From NCBI GenBank assembly GCA_025677815.1, contig JAIXMP010000010.1, positions 1 through 64,000 of the forward strand: 64,000 nt of DNA, given 5' to 3'. This DNA comes from Phascolomyces articulosus (taxonomy: Eukaryota > Mucoromycota > Mucoromycetes > Mucorales > Lichtheimiaceae). Shown one piece after another: positions 1 through 11,493 of this stretch. Each line of letters starts with the position of its first letter. Within the stretch, counting starts at the first letter, position 1. The notes below the pieces were generated by a model that worked only from the letters and a program-made list of their open reading frames with translations, was not told the DNA's origin and did no database searches. Made by a program: the position numbers and the translations under genes.

Positions 1-503
1 GGTTATATCATGTTTTATTATGGAATGATGTTTAACTGGTTATTTATGAATGAGTGAATCTATCATGTATTAATATGGTTCACCACAGTAAATAACTATA
101 ATTAATATATTAATAGAAATATAATAATAATAAATAGTATTATATTAGAGAGAAATTAATTAATAAAAAGAATAAAAGGAGATAAGATAAGTCTATAAGA
201 CCTAAAAATAATAAACTTAAGTTTATTAAGATAAAAAATAATCTCTCTATTTATAAGAAAGTGCTTATTATAGATGGACTATCACAACTTATATATTATA
301 GTATAATATTAGAATATAGATTGCATCATTTAGATTACATATTATAAGGATAGTATATTTAAGTAGACTATAAATGATATTATTAGAAGGATTATATGAT
401 CTAGCATAATTAACAATATATAAAAGAGGATGGTACAATACTATGTGTAACATAAGTAATTATCTAAATAGAATCACTATATAAGTGAGATATAGGGTAA
501 ATA

Positions 504-507
<4 letters not shown>

Positions 508-534
<27 letters not shown>
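508..534. repeat. (AAT)n microsatellite
   Basis: An uninterrupted run of about nine TAA/AAT units in AT-rich intergenic DNA. Confidence 0.9.
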
Positions 535-911
535 AGAATTATTATTTATTATAAAGCTATTATATGTTAGATATAACAAATAGTTTAAATAAGAAAATAG
601 ATAAAAATTATATAGAAGACTAATCCAAAATTATGAACGATGGAAAAATCTAGTAATAAAATACAAATAATAATATAAAAAGTATCTATATATTTATATA
701 TTTTTTAATTTAATTATTTTCTTTTATTATTTTTAATTTACTTTCAAAAAAAATTTTTTTAAATAATATCTAATTTTTTAATTTATAAAATAATTTTTAA
801 TCAATAAAAATATATTATCTTATATTAATTAATCAAGAATAATGGTAGCGGAATGGTAATGAGCATTTCCCTCCTCTAAGCTAGGAATACCTAGATGATG
901 CTTAGCTTGAC

Positions 912-975
912 AGAGTAATAACAATATCAAATTAATTTACTGTTTATAGTAAAATTAATTGTTATTGATTACTCT
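912..975. repeat. Long imperfect inverted repeat (hairpin)
   Basis: The arms AGAGTAAT...ATTAATTTACT and AGTAAAATTAAT...GATTACTCT face each other around a short TGTTTAT centre, with a few mismatches or bulges. It lies about 170 bp upstream of the tRNA gene. It could form a cruciform or be a fragment of a MITE-like element. No terminal duplication was confirmed. Confidence 0.5.
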
Positions 976-1144
976 CCATATATTTAGTATAGATAGATGA
1001 AAAATAAAGGAACAGATAGGTTATATTATATGATCTGGGATAGAAAATGACCCAGAAATTTAGTTTTAGTTATATATTTTAAATAAAAAATATGGTCCTG
1101 TATATTAGCCAGAAAATATTTCACAGGCCATGTCTAACAACTTC

Positions 1145-1217
1145 GGGGGTATAACTCAGTGGCTAGAGTGGAAGATTGCAGATCTTCTGGTCCAGAGTTC
1201 GAATCTCTGTGCCCCCT
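1145..1217 (+). tRNA. tRNA-Cys (anticodon GCA)
   Basis: A complete 73-nt cloverleaf can be folded by eye. The acceptor stem is GGGGGTA paired with TGCCCCC (with one G-T pair), followed by discriminator U, as expected for tRNA-Cys. The D stem is ACTC/GAGT. The anticodon stem GAAGA/TCTTC encloses the loop TTGCAGA with anticodon GCA. The T stem CAGAG/CTCTG encloses TTCGAAT. There is no intron. The A-box and B-box sequences are intact, and the downstream T-run (from about 1253) could terminate RNA polymerase III. It decodes UGC/UGU. Confidence 0.95.
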
Positions 1218-3134
1218 TTAGAATTAGCAACCTTCGAAATTGAAGGCTGTTCTTTTTTATCAAAAAATGCTGCGCAGCAATTTTTTTTAGTTGTTTCTTC
1301 TGATGACAAAAAAAGTAGTAGTAGTAGTAGAATATGTTGTCGTGTAATATATATATAACAATAAAATGAAATAAATATTTATAAAAAAGTACCATAAGGA
1401 AGATTAATCAAAAATATTATGACAATAAGTTTTTTAATAAAATTAAAAAGGCTTTTAATATCTTATAATATTTTGATTTTGTTCATTTTTTGGAATCGAC
1501 CTGATAGTCTGATTCCTAATATTGAAGCTTGTAGCTAAGAAAAAATCTATATTTTTTTTCAAGGTCTAGCTGGTCTTTGCTACGCAAACCTTATAATTGG
1601 TAGGTTGTTATTAAGATTTAACTAGAAATCTGAAAGGTCTCAATAAGTCTTCTTGGTTGTAAGAGGAGCCAATATTTTTTTAAGTGTCGAAACTATTGTT
1701 TTTTTGTACCTTTTTTTTTTTTTTTTTTGGTAGACACTAAGTAGTATGTGTAGTAAAAACCTAAACACTCTGTTCTCTATATAAAGCGCGGCTACGATAT
1801 AAAAGAACAGGATAATAATAGTAGAAACTGAAAATTCAATCATAATTAAATTTGAATTTGGAGTGCATGTCTACCATTGAATTCATTACAGAAACTATGT
1901 TCTTTAATATGTAATAAATTATGTTAAAGGTGCAGGTTTTCAAATGTAAACTCGTTAAGCCTCATAAAATTCATTACTTTAATAATAATGAGCTATAACA
2001 CATGTCTAAGCAGGTTTTTTTTTTTTTTGCAATATTACCACGGATACACAACAACATAATAGATAAATACATGGCTATAGATAGAAATGTAGATTAATAC
2101 AATTAGGATTAGCTCATCACTAATATTATTTCAATATAATTAATTAGAAGGAGCTTTTAACCCAACAAAACACCAGATTGTTTTTCCATAGTATACGTTA
2201 TGGCATTTTTACCCTCTGTGTCATAATATTTCTTTGATTGTATTTAATAGAAGTACAATCAGTTAAAAGTACTATGGGCAGTGTGTTTAAGAAGACGTAA
2301 CTAAATTACTTTATGAAATATAAAGGGAAAGCGATAATAATAAAAGTAAAGGAATATAATCAACAATGTTTACCAATACTGTTGCATTATTGTGAAATCC
2401 GGCAATACTTAAATTCCTCAATCGCATTGTAACTATCTAATTTTCAAAGGAGTTTTCGTTTATTTTAGTAGAGTTAACATTAACCTCTCCTTAAACCTCT
2501 TTTTGCAATCGATATATAGTCTATTTTAATCTGTATAATAAATCTCTATTATAGATTCTATTATTATAAGAACTCGGTTATTTCGGCGAATGGAAGGTAA
2601 TGTCACCAATACTTATAGGTACAATACATTTAAAACAACTACCAATAACGTATGCCTGTAATTTCCTCTACATCTAAGGCAGTTGCTAACCTTTATTTTA
2701 CATTTTGTTGTAGCTTTATGTTTATCTTGCTCCTTTTTTTGTTCCGGATTTAATAAATAAGGTAATGTTTAGTAGTAAAATTTATTTTTTATTGAAGCTG
2801 TTGCATATTCAGATGATATTTTCTTTTACTAGATGCAATAATTAAAGATTCTGCTGTAATCTCTATAAAAATAAATAAATATGATAATTAATTAAATCAC
2901 AGAAAATTTATAGTAATATCCACTGTAAAAAAAAGAGTCCTTTAATGAGCTACAACGTGCGTTTGACCAACGTCTTTTTTATAATATTGTACAGCCGATG
3001 CTAATGTAAAAAAATAAATAAATAAATTAAGAGTCCTCCAGTGTCTGATATCTTCTCATAGAAGAGTTGGATAAGAGCCAACAAAAGTCAATCAGTCAAG
3101 CTAAGCGTTGAAGCTCAAGTAGTGTCACATCATC

Positions 3135-3163
3135 CACTTTGTATTCGCAAGCGATACAAAGTG
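3135..3163. repeat. 29-nt near-perfect palindrome
   Basis: CACTTTGTAT at the left and ATACAAAGTG at the right are exact reverse complements. The centre TCGCAAGCG adds three more pairs (CGC/GCG) with one bulged T and an AA loop. It sits in gene-free DNA. Its function is unknown: a cruciform-forming site, a transposon end or a terminator-like hairpin are all possible. Confidence 0.75.
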
Positions 3164-4482
3164 ATTAATAAAAAATCAATATAACCTGGGAAATGATGGA
3201 TACATTTTAATGTTCAATGGTGACTGAATAATTATTACGTATATTTCCAAAGAGAACTTACTACTAATTTTTATTAAAGTTATGGTAAATTCTTAATACA
3301 TGATTTGCTGGTAATATACGACCGTTAATAATAATCTTTATATCTAGTGGAATAATGTTGTATAGTTGCATGTTATAGGAAAATCAATATTAAACCGATA
3401 ATGAATTATAAATTTAATCTTTCAAAGTAGGTTATAAAAGAATGGAAACTGAACATTATTGTATCCCACTGAAGATCAAACTAATCCTCACTTTGGATGG
3501 TAACATAATAATATTCTTCCTTAAATGTTTAAATAGTATAATTGAATGGATATGCGTAGAATATAGATCATTATTAATAAAAAGTCATGTATCTTCATCA
3601 GAATCGAGGATAATAACTCTCGTGTTACTAACAAAACGAGTGCTTGATCAATTCACCTGAACTTTAAAGCAAATGAACTGGTACATGGTTCAGTGGTTTT
3701 CAATAAGGGATCTGCATCATAATTCCAAGGGCCTGGATATTTTTCTTTAGTTACACAATAAAATATATTGATATAAAATATCATCTCTCAAATCGAAAAG
3801 CATTAGAGACGTAATGATTATTAATGTACCCTATCAGAAAGAACATGTATCATTTAATAAACATGTACTTCATCCCTCAGTCAACTCTAGGGTCACATCG
3901 GATCTTTTACCTCATTTATCTAAAAAGCCTTGTTAATCGCCTTTAAACTATTCAGATCTTCAAATATAAATGATACTGCTTCCACATAAAGCTAATTTTT
4001 CCTTTTTTCTTCCACAAGCTAGTCACAACAATATTTAAATCCTAAAGATTTGGTTAATATTACTCATCGGTCACAATACTAGTTAACGCATAACACATAA
4101 TGCGTCCTTATGATGCGTTACGTAGTATATATGGGGAGAGGAGGAGAGGGGAGCATGTTCAACCACATAAAAACATCCGTGGAGTTGTAAGTAGCAAGCA
4201 AACAATGATATTGAGAATATGTCATATTTTTAGTATCTATGTTTCACTAGAATTATCTTGTAACAATAATGATTTGTAAAATATACCTCTGCAAACCGAT
4301 ATTATAATAAAGTGGTATAATGTATCTATCATGTATTTACATATTGCATTTTTTTACCCCAGTATTCGGAAATGTATACTCATTTTTTTTTTGAAACTAA
4401 TGAAACTAGGCTATTACTCTATGTGGATACACATGATTTATTTTTCCAAATAAAGAGTCGCACTGGTAATGGTTCCTTTTTC

Positions 4483-5040
4483 CTAGGATGTAAATATATC
4501 AACAAAGTGTATCTCTTTTAAAAAAAATGAACAGGCAATAGTATAGTATTTTGACTGCATATATGAAATGCATTCTTGCATTTTGTTTAAAAGCACTCCA
4601 AATTCAGAAATACTTTTACATCGATCGAGATTTTTACTGAATAGGTTAGTAAAACCAAAGAGTTGGTGATCGGTTACAAATCCGTCAATACATACAAAAA
4701 ATCCCATAGCTCGTTATTTCAATTCGTTTTTTAGTTGCACTTAAAATAGATAGGTTTCTTGTATCGAATGAATGATAAAATATTCTCAATCACACAACAA
4801 TAAATCAAGGCTTCAATGATTCAAATCCTAACAATCGTAGTTTTTTTTGTACCGTCCATTATTTCCTATTGGATATATTTTATACACATCAAATTTTCAA
4901 TTTGTTGGTCGAAGGTGCCATTTCCAGAAGTGCTATTGAATATATAATATATGCCACCCAGTTTACATCCGGAGAGTACTATTTATGATTTGATCACTGA
5001 TTGTTTCAGGTATTAAAGACCAGAATGAAATGCATGATTT
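4483..5040 (-). pseudogene. Decayed coding-like fragments, family unknown
   Basis: On the minus strand, 4707 to 4483 is an open reading frame with ordinary-looking amino-acid composition (begins MGFFVCIDGFVTDHQLFGF). Upstream of it, around 5010-4860, are two further coding-like pieces in different frames, one with PETISDQIINSTL and one with GGIYYIFNSTSGNGTFDQQ, separated by stops. No splice arrangement joins them cleanly. I read this as a broken gene or transposon remnant. I do not recognise the family, and chance open frames are possible. Confidence 0.2.
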
Positions 5041-5207
5041 TTTTTTTGCTACGGGAAATGAGATTCTATTAACAACAGATTTGAGAGGCATTCTTCATTC
5101 AAGGACTAAAAAAAACAGCATATGTATCAATTGTTAAGATATATATATGTAGGATAGGGTAAGGTAGCATAGTTAGTATATTTATGAACGCCTTTATTAT
5201 TGTTAAT

Positions 5208-5234
5208 TTCAAGAACGTTCGCTTGGTTCAAGAA
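5208..5234. promoter_or_regulatory. Heat-shock element cluster upstream of the HSF gene
   Basis: 5208-5220 reads TTCaaGAAcgTTC, a perfect three-unit heat-shock element (alternating nTTCn/nGAAn at 5-bp spacing). A second two-unit site, TTCaaGAA, follows at 5227-5234. Both lie about 260-285 bp upstream of the start codon of the HSF-type gene at 5492. The sequence is seen directly; binding, and hence autoregulation of the factor, is inference. Confidence 0.6.
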
Positions 5235-5491
5235 TTCCTCTTTTGACCAATCTTTTTTGTATCCTTTTTGACCCCTAATAACTCCATCATTATACCCCTC
5301 CTCTCTCTCCCCCAATCTTCTTGTTTACACACACATAATACATACTACTTTGCCTACCATATACTATATCTTTTTTTTTATTTGCTATGAGAAAAAACCT
5401 TTGGTTTTTTTTATTTGCATAATTATTTTTGGTTCCTTTTTCTCTCAGCCTCTCTTCTCCACCCATCTCAACTCAAACACTCCATTTTCTC

Positions 5492-6897
5492 ATGGAACGA
5501 CGCGAGAAATGTGGTAACTCTACCACAGGGATAGACGAAGGACTTCTGGGAATGTTTACAGTACAACCCATGAATACTCCTACTTTTATTACAAAACTTT
5601 ATACGTAACTATTTTATTATTAGAACATTAACTAATCCACATGGTTTTTTTAATGATTAATATTTATTTTTCGTTCCCAATGGTATTTTTTTCAGTATGG
5701 TGGACGATTCAAAGGAAGAATGCATTGTTTGGTCAACCGAAGGAGATCATTTTAAAGTCATTTCACCCAATACGTTTTCAAAGACTGTTTTACCACAATA
5801 TTTCAAGCATAGTAACTGGACTAGTTTTGTGAGACAATTAAACAGTACGTTATTATTTTTTTATAGTCTTAATTTTTTTTTTTCCAATAATCAATTATCA
5901 TTTTTTTCTATATAATAATGCTTAAAAAAAGGACGAAACCACCTAATTATGCCAAATAATTAGTGTATGGATTTCATAAAGTTAGTGAATATCGAGATCA
6001 GTTGGATCGAGATGTTTGGAGTTTTAAACAACCTTCCTTTTATCGTGGTGGTAAACAAGTATTGCATTTAATTCGACGTAAACGTGTATCCCATAATGGG
6101 GAGGATACATCTACCACCTCAATGGTAAAGACAAAAGAGGATGATAATTCCGTTGCAAGTGATCGTATTTCGGAATCACCAGTTCCCATCGCTCTCGAAT
6201 TACAAATGAATCGAATTGAAGCTGCAATATCAAAGACTCAAAATCAATTTAGTATGATGGAAGCTGAATTGCGTCAATTACGTAGCATTTTTCAAGAGCA
6301 ACAAAAGGTATATATATATATATATAAGTATACATCTTGTTTTTTTTTTTCGTATATTTTGAGTTAATTGGTGGTTATATGTAGTTGGCACTCCTTGTAA
6401 AGGATACGCTCGATGGTGCACCCTTCATCAAAAACAAACATGTCAATAATAATAGTAGAAAGGAAGGAGATGATGGTAAAGGAAATGTTTATAGTAGTTT
6501 AGTGATGAAAGGAAATGTGATAAATATTTATGTTCATCTTTTTTGTTTCTTATTTTGCATTCTGTTGTTTTTTTCCTTTCTTGGATTGTTAGAAGGCACG
6601 TTTAAGCATTATACGATTAGCAGTATTATCAAGGATACAAATCCCATCGAAATTTCACCTACAACAACATTTGCTACGACTAACACCGCTGGAGGTACTG
6701 TTGAAACGATAGGATCAACATCGCCACCCCATCATGTGTGTCATAATCTTTCTTATGATCCTGCATGGGATTGTATGAAGTGTAGCTGTCAGTTACCTCA
6801 ACAAGAACAACCACAACTTAAGCATTCAACAACAGCGTTGAAGCAGAAAGGAGCATCAATTTTTATCCAACAACCCAAGGATAAACCACCCAACTAA
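5492..6897 (+). CDS. Heat-shock-factor (HSF) type transcription factor
   Basis: Exons 5492-5604, 5696-5844, 5964-6307 and 6385-6897 encode about 372 residues. Residues about 30-130 form an HSF-type winged-helix DNA-binding domain, split over exons 1-3: PTFITKLYTMVDD, VLPQYFKHSNWTSFVRQLN and MYGFHKV, with WSFKQPSFYRGG following. The recognition helix has NWTSF where classical HSF has NFSSF. A helical stretch (IEAAISKTQNQFSMMEAELRQ, shortened here to its core AAISKTQNQFSMM) after the domain may be the coiled-coil oligomerisation region. The C-terminus has a Cys-rich piece (DCMKCSC). Exon 4 contains a hydrophobic T-rich part (6494-6592) that resembles an unspliced 99-bp in-frame intron (donor GTAGTT, acceptor TTGTTAG). 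Removing it gives about 339 residues. It may be a stress regulator or an Sfl1-like relative; the domain call is firm, the subtype is not. Confidence 0.9.
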
Positions 6898-7689
6898 TAC
6901 TCAACAGTAATTCAATGGAATTACAACTTATGCAGGGAGATGAACCTGCTATTTTTTTCATTCCTAGAAAAAAAAAACGAGATCAAGAAGATGTTTTAAT
7001 TCTTATTTTGTTTTTTGACATGATAATATAATAAATGCGTAGAAGCAATAATACTCATTCTTTTTTTATAGATATGTGGCCTCTCTCTTTTTCTTTTTTT
7101 TTCATTATATCAAATTTGCACTTGAATCTACATCTGTAGCCTATTCACATATTGTATAAATTTTTATAATCTATCCATCATTCTCTATTTATTATTATGT
7201 TCTATTCCATCGATAAAGAAGTATCCGTATCTACATCATATATGTCACCAATATCATCTTCATAATATAAAAATGGGGGGGGGGTTGGTCTTGATTTTGA
7301 TATAGTATATAATCATATTGAACAAATTTGATTTATATGCACATTATGAGAACAGGAAATAAAAATAAAAATCAGTAACAAAGTTTAAGTAGGGATAAAT
7401 TATATATATAATAAATATATAAAAGAACAATTAAAGAACACAAAAAAAAAAAGAATGAAAATTGGGTAAGAAGAATGCGAAAAAAGATTTTTGTTTATGA
7501 AAAAAGAAAGCGACTATTTACGTATATAATAATGTGGCGTAAAATGTGTTTGTTTGTGTAGATATATAGTGTACGAGTGTAAGAAGATGAGTCCGGTTCT
7601 TCCATTATTTGTTTTTGTTTTGTTGGGATTTGTTAGGTGAAAAGAGGAGGAGGAGGAGGAGGAGGTAGAAGAGGTAGTGAAAAGGGGTA
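6898..7689. other. 3' intergenic interval between convergent genes
   Basis: It separates the ends of the HSF gene (+) and the sugar transporter gene (-). It contains poly-T/poly-A tracts, a G9 run near 7274, and a (GGA)n tract at about 7645-7666 just past the transporter stop. No gene seen. Confidence 0.6.
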
Positions 7690-8952
7690 TTACAAGCCAT
7701 AAAGATAAGTGGCATAAATGACAAAAGCGGCACCCAGTACAAATGTACCCGTAATAGAAAAGCCGAATAAGAAAACACTGAGTAAACTGGATAAAATGAT
7801 ACTAATACTTGTAGCAAAGCCCTTGAGAATATTATCAGCATATTTGACCACTAAAGCCACAATCAATCCACCAAAGGCTTGGATACCAATGACACACCAT
7901 GTCAATACGTTATAGTTGACAAAGAAACCTCTTTCTGCAATGGTTGCTCCATCTTGTAACAAGACCACAAAAATCATACCCAATAAGACCGAAAAGAAGG
8001 ACATTTGAATATTACGCACCCATAATTGAGCTTGTGAATAGTCATCTTGGAATGGATCCTCTACTACCATCATTTTCCCTTCAATATCCGTGTTTGATCC
8101 TGATCCTTCCACATTGGTAGGTGTAGGTTTGGAAGGAGATTTTAAAATCTTTTCAAAATAAACACCTGCTAAACCAGATAAAACACAGGCCATCAAGACA
8201 GCAAAGAAACCTTGAGCGTTGGATTGATTTCCGAGTGTATCATCCGTAGTTACGGAAGAAGGAACGACTTGAGAAGATGATGTAAAATAACTGAAAATAC
8301 CCGTCCATGAGACTGCGTCTTTAGGCATTACCACTAATGCAATACCGATCGTCAATAATCCAAGAGCAGCCCATTTAAGTCGTGATAATGGTTTATGAAG
8401 GATCACCACACTGAAAAATGCAGTAGTCAAAATTTTAAGCTGATAAGTGACCTGGAATGTGGCTGCATCGAGATTGGTAGCTGCAACATATTGTAAATTG
8501 TTCTGTATAAATAGTAATATATATATATATATATATATTGATTGTTATTGTTATTATTATTAAAACAAAGTTTATCATTAAATAAAGTCTCATTTTAATA
8601 AAATATTATTATTTATTACCTGTATTAAATAAAGCACCGCAGGAAAAGCCAGTTTACTGGATTCTCGCCATTTCACAACCAATTCGTGATGTAAAAATGT
8701 CGAAAGTCGAGAAACTGAACGTCGATGAAGAGGTGGGACTGAATACAATACACCGAGACAAACTAGTGTCTTTATCACTTCACTCATGATGACTGCCGTT
8801 GAAGCGAGGTACCTTTGATCTTCAGGAACACTTGCTCGTGTATATCGCATAACCAAGATTAAAGCACTATTCTGCACCACCAGGATGAGTAGTGAAAGAT
8901 ATTTTAGCGGTATTCCCCAAACTATGGTCGAGGCTGCTACTGTGTGTATCAT
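7690..8952 (-). CDS. UDP-GlcNAc/UDP-galactose transporter (SLC35A-type nucleotide-sugar transporter)
   Basis: Exons 8952-8620 and 8502-7690 join at codon-phase 0 across a 117-bp intron (GTAATA...ACAG) to give 381 residues. The protein is a multi-span membrane protein of the drug/metabolite-transporter superfamily. Family-typical motifs are LVVQNSALILVMRYTR near the N-terminus, the joined sequence LYLIQ-NNLQYVAA, LDAATFQVTYQLKILTTA, and KYADNILKGFATSISIILS near the C-terminus. Members exchange a cytosolic UDP-sugar for UMP across the Golgi or ER membrane to feed glycosylation and, in fungi, possibly wall polymers. A hydrophilic loop (residues about 190-245) separates the halves. Substrate (GlcNAc or galactose) cannot be fixed by eye. 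Confidence 0.92.
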
Positions 8953-9759
8953 ATATTTAGAAAGGGGATCAGTTTTTTTTTTCTTTCACATGGTTTCATT
9001 TAGGAAAAAAAAAGAATTGTCACGGTGTAATTTACCCATCTTGTAATATATATACGAACTATTATTATATTAAATGAAACAAAAAAAAGATAAAAAAGAA
9101 AAAGAGGAAGGAAACGAGGAGAGAAGAGAGAGAAGAGGAAGAAAAAGACAAAGAAGTTCAAATCGAAGTCTTGAAGTTATAATCAGATACTACTACTGCT
9201 GGTAGTGGGGATTTTTTTAGACTCACAGAAAAAAAGTTGCTGAGCCTTTTTTGGTGTATGTTTTTTTCAACTATTTTTATACTTTTTTTTTTTTTTTTTT
9301 TTTTCAAGGTAACCCAGAAGTGCACCAAGAGAGAGCAAAGCCTTGTTTGTAAAAAAAAAGCCTATTTTTTCCTCTCAAGGGTCTTATAATAATATAATAA
9401 ACGGGGTTTGTTACCGTGACATTTTTTTTTATCATTATTAAAAATAGACACCTTTATATTTATATATCTTGTTTTCGCCATTGAATCTTTCACTTGATTG
9501 TAATGGTAACACGTATGATATCGCTTTGAGGTGGCTCCTCTCAGCCAAAAGTGAGAATCCCCGCAAAAAAAAGGTTGTTAGAGTTACTAAAAACTGTTAG
9601 ATCCTGAGACTGTTGGCATTATAGTTATATATTTTTAAACAACTTTTTTTTTAATAGTATAAATAAAAAAGTGATGGTTCCTTTCTTCTATTTAACAAAA
9701 ACAAATAATAACTAATATATCATCATTATTAAAGGAACCCTATAATTTGTCTATCTTTT
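8953..9759. other. Intergenic interval with promoter of the transporter gene
   Basis: It is the upstream region of the transporter gene and the downstream region of the PRPP synthetase gene, both on minus. It holds poly-T tracts (one near 9284-9304) and purine-rich runs (AGAGAGAGAAGAGG type near 9110-9150). No gene seen. Confidence 0.6.
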
Positions 9760-11082
9760 TTATATAAATTCAAATTGAGGATCAAATAACATGGAAACCG
9801 ATTCACCAAAATGAGTTCTTCGAATAGCTTCAGCAAAAATGGGGGCTACATCATAGACTTTAATCTTGGTACTTTCACGTAAATGTTCATTTTGCGGAAT
9901 CGTATTGCTGACAATCAATTGATCAATACAGCTTTCTTCAATATTACGGACAGCGTCTCCGGATAAAATGGCATGGCAAACAAGTACATAGATTTTCCGA
10001 GCCCCATTCTCGCGTAATATTCTTGCTGCCCGGGTAATCGTATAACTTGTGTCCACAATATCATCCACAATACAAATGTCTCGACCACGTACATCGCCTA
10101 CTAGCATTAAATCTCGTTTTTGGGAAGATGTTTGTCGTCGTCGTTCTTTATGTACTAATGCAAAATCCATTCGTAGTTTTTCTGCAATACTTGTAGCTCT
10201 ATACAAGAAGAATCATAATCCACCATCAATTCCATATTTCCTTCCTTCCCAATTCTCATTTTTGAATTCCATGGATTGTATATGTGTTCTCCTTCTTTTT
10301 ACTCCTTTCTCCACATCCATTATTCCAATGGGAAATTTATATAACCTCTTATTTTCAATTTCATATATAAATATTTACCGTTTAGCACCTCCAGCATCAG
10401 GTGACACAATGACACAATCTTGATAGTTCGGAATATCATGACGGATATACTTGATCATTAATGGTAAACTGACAAGATTATCCACAGGACAATCGAAGAA
10501 ACCTTGAAATTGAGGATCATGCATTTCCATTGTAATGATATGGTCTACACCAGCGCATGTTAAAAGATCGGCTACTAAGGTTCCAGACCGTGCAATCCAT
10601 TGACGATAGGCTGGTTTCTCTTGTTGTTGCTCTTGTAATGAGACTTGAGTCAATTTTTTAATCAATTGTTTGGATACATCTTCTGTTGTAGAGGTAGGTG
10701 TAACTTGACCACTGGCAGTACCTCCACGAGGTGTTGCTGGTGGTAGTTTAGATAATGGTGCACCCGAATTCGGTCGATAGGGAACGTCTGGCTGACGACT
10801 GTATGGGAAATGAGGCAAAACGGCAGTAATACGTTTGGCAGAAGCCACTTTACAAGCATTAATCATGATTAACAATTGAAAAAGATTGTCATTGACAGTA
10901 CCACACCCCGATTGAATAATATAAACGTCTTGTTCTCGAACAGATTCGTTCATTTCTACACTAGTTTCATTGTTGCTGAATTTGCATAGTTTGGCTTTAC
11001 CCTCCGGAATACCCAATCGATTACATACAGCGGTCAATAATTCTGGATGGGATAAACCACCAAATACTAAAAGATTCCTCAT
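9760..11082 (-). CDS. Ribose-phosphate pyrophosphokinase (PRPP synthetase), Prs1/Prs5-like
   Basis: Exons 11082-10379 and 10198-9760 (180-bp intron, phase 2, restoring AKR-ATS) encode 380 residues. The enzyme makes PRPP from ribose-5-phosphate and ATP for purine, pyrimidine, His, Trp and NAD synthesis. Visible family motifs are FSNNETSVEMNESVREQDVY, NDNLFQLLIMINACK, PHFPYSRQ, HDPQFQGFF, VSPDAGGAKR and the PRPP-loop region IVDDIVDTSYTITRA. A roughly 55-residue non-homologous insertion, rich in Pro, Thr and Gln (residues about 107-160), follows the PYSRQ segment. The loop has Tyr where the commonest form (DTCGT) has Gly. Both traits recall the yeast Prs1/Prs5 type subunits that act in hetero-oligomers, so a catalytic partner gene elsewhere is likely. 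Confidence 0.95.
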
Positions 11083-11493
11083 GACTAAAATAAAAGAAGA
11101 TCGGTAATATATATAAGAAAAAAAAAGAGAGAGAGTGCGTGTGTGTGCGTGTGTGTGTGGGTTGTTATATGTTTAATACTTCATTCGCTGCTATGCGGCA
11201 TTTATATATGACCACGAAAAAAATTATCATGACAGACCTTAAACAAAATATCTCATCTCCGAAAAACAACAGATTTTTCATAAAAAAAAAGAAGAACGGT
11301 ATTTTTTATTATTTTTTTTTACACACAATGAAAAAAGTTATAAGAGAAAAAAAAACACACAGACACACAACACAACAAAAAAAAAGTGGATGATTTTTTT
11401 TTTGTTGGTTACAGGAAAGAAAGGGATTTGAGTGGAAAATGGATTTGAATCATAACGATATATGTAAAGAGAATATATAAAAGGAAAATATAT
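11083..11493. other. Intergenic interval (PRPP synthetase promoter side)
   Basis: It contains a GT-rich tract (about 11135-11160), several A/T runs and a CA-rich stretch (about 11355-11375). It separates two minus-strand genes. No gene seen. Confidence 0.6.

Larger units (their letters stand above)
1..1144. other. AT-rich gene-free stretch
   Basis: No credible coding region. It holds an (AAT)n microsatellite near 508-534, long A/T runs, a sequence resembling a tRNA A box (TAGCGGAATGG, 846-856) without a matching B box, and a long imperfect inverted repeat at 912-975. It could be an old transposon remnant, but nothing identifies the family. Confidence 0.5.
1218..5207. other. Gene-poor AT-rich interval
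   Basis: About 4 kb without a convincing gene. It contains poly-T tracts, a near-perfect palindrome at 3135-3163, and short coding-like fragments interrupted by stops. Examples are an open stretch at 3442-3660 on + and fragments at about 4483-5040 on the minus strand. These look like decayed genes or transposons rather than working loci. Confidence 0.5.
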
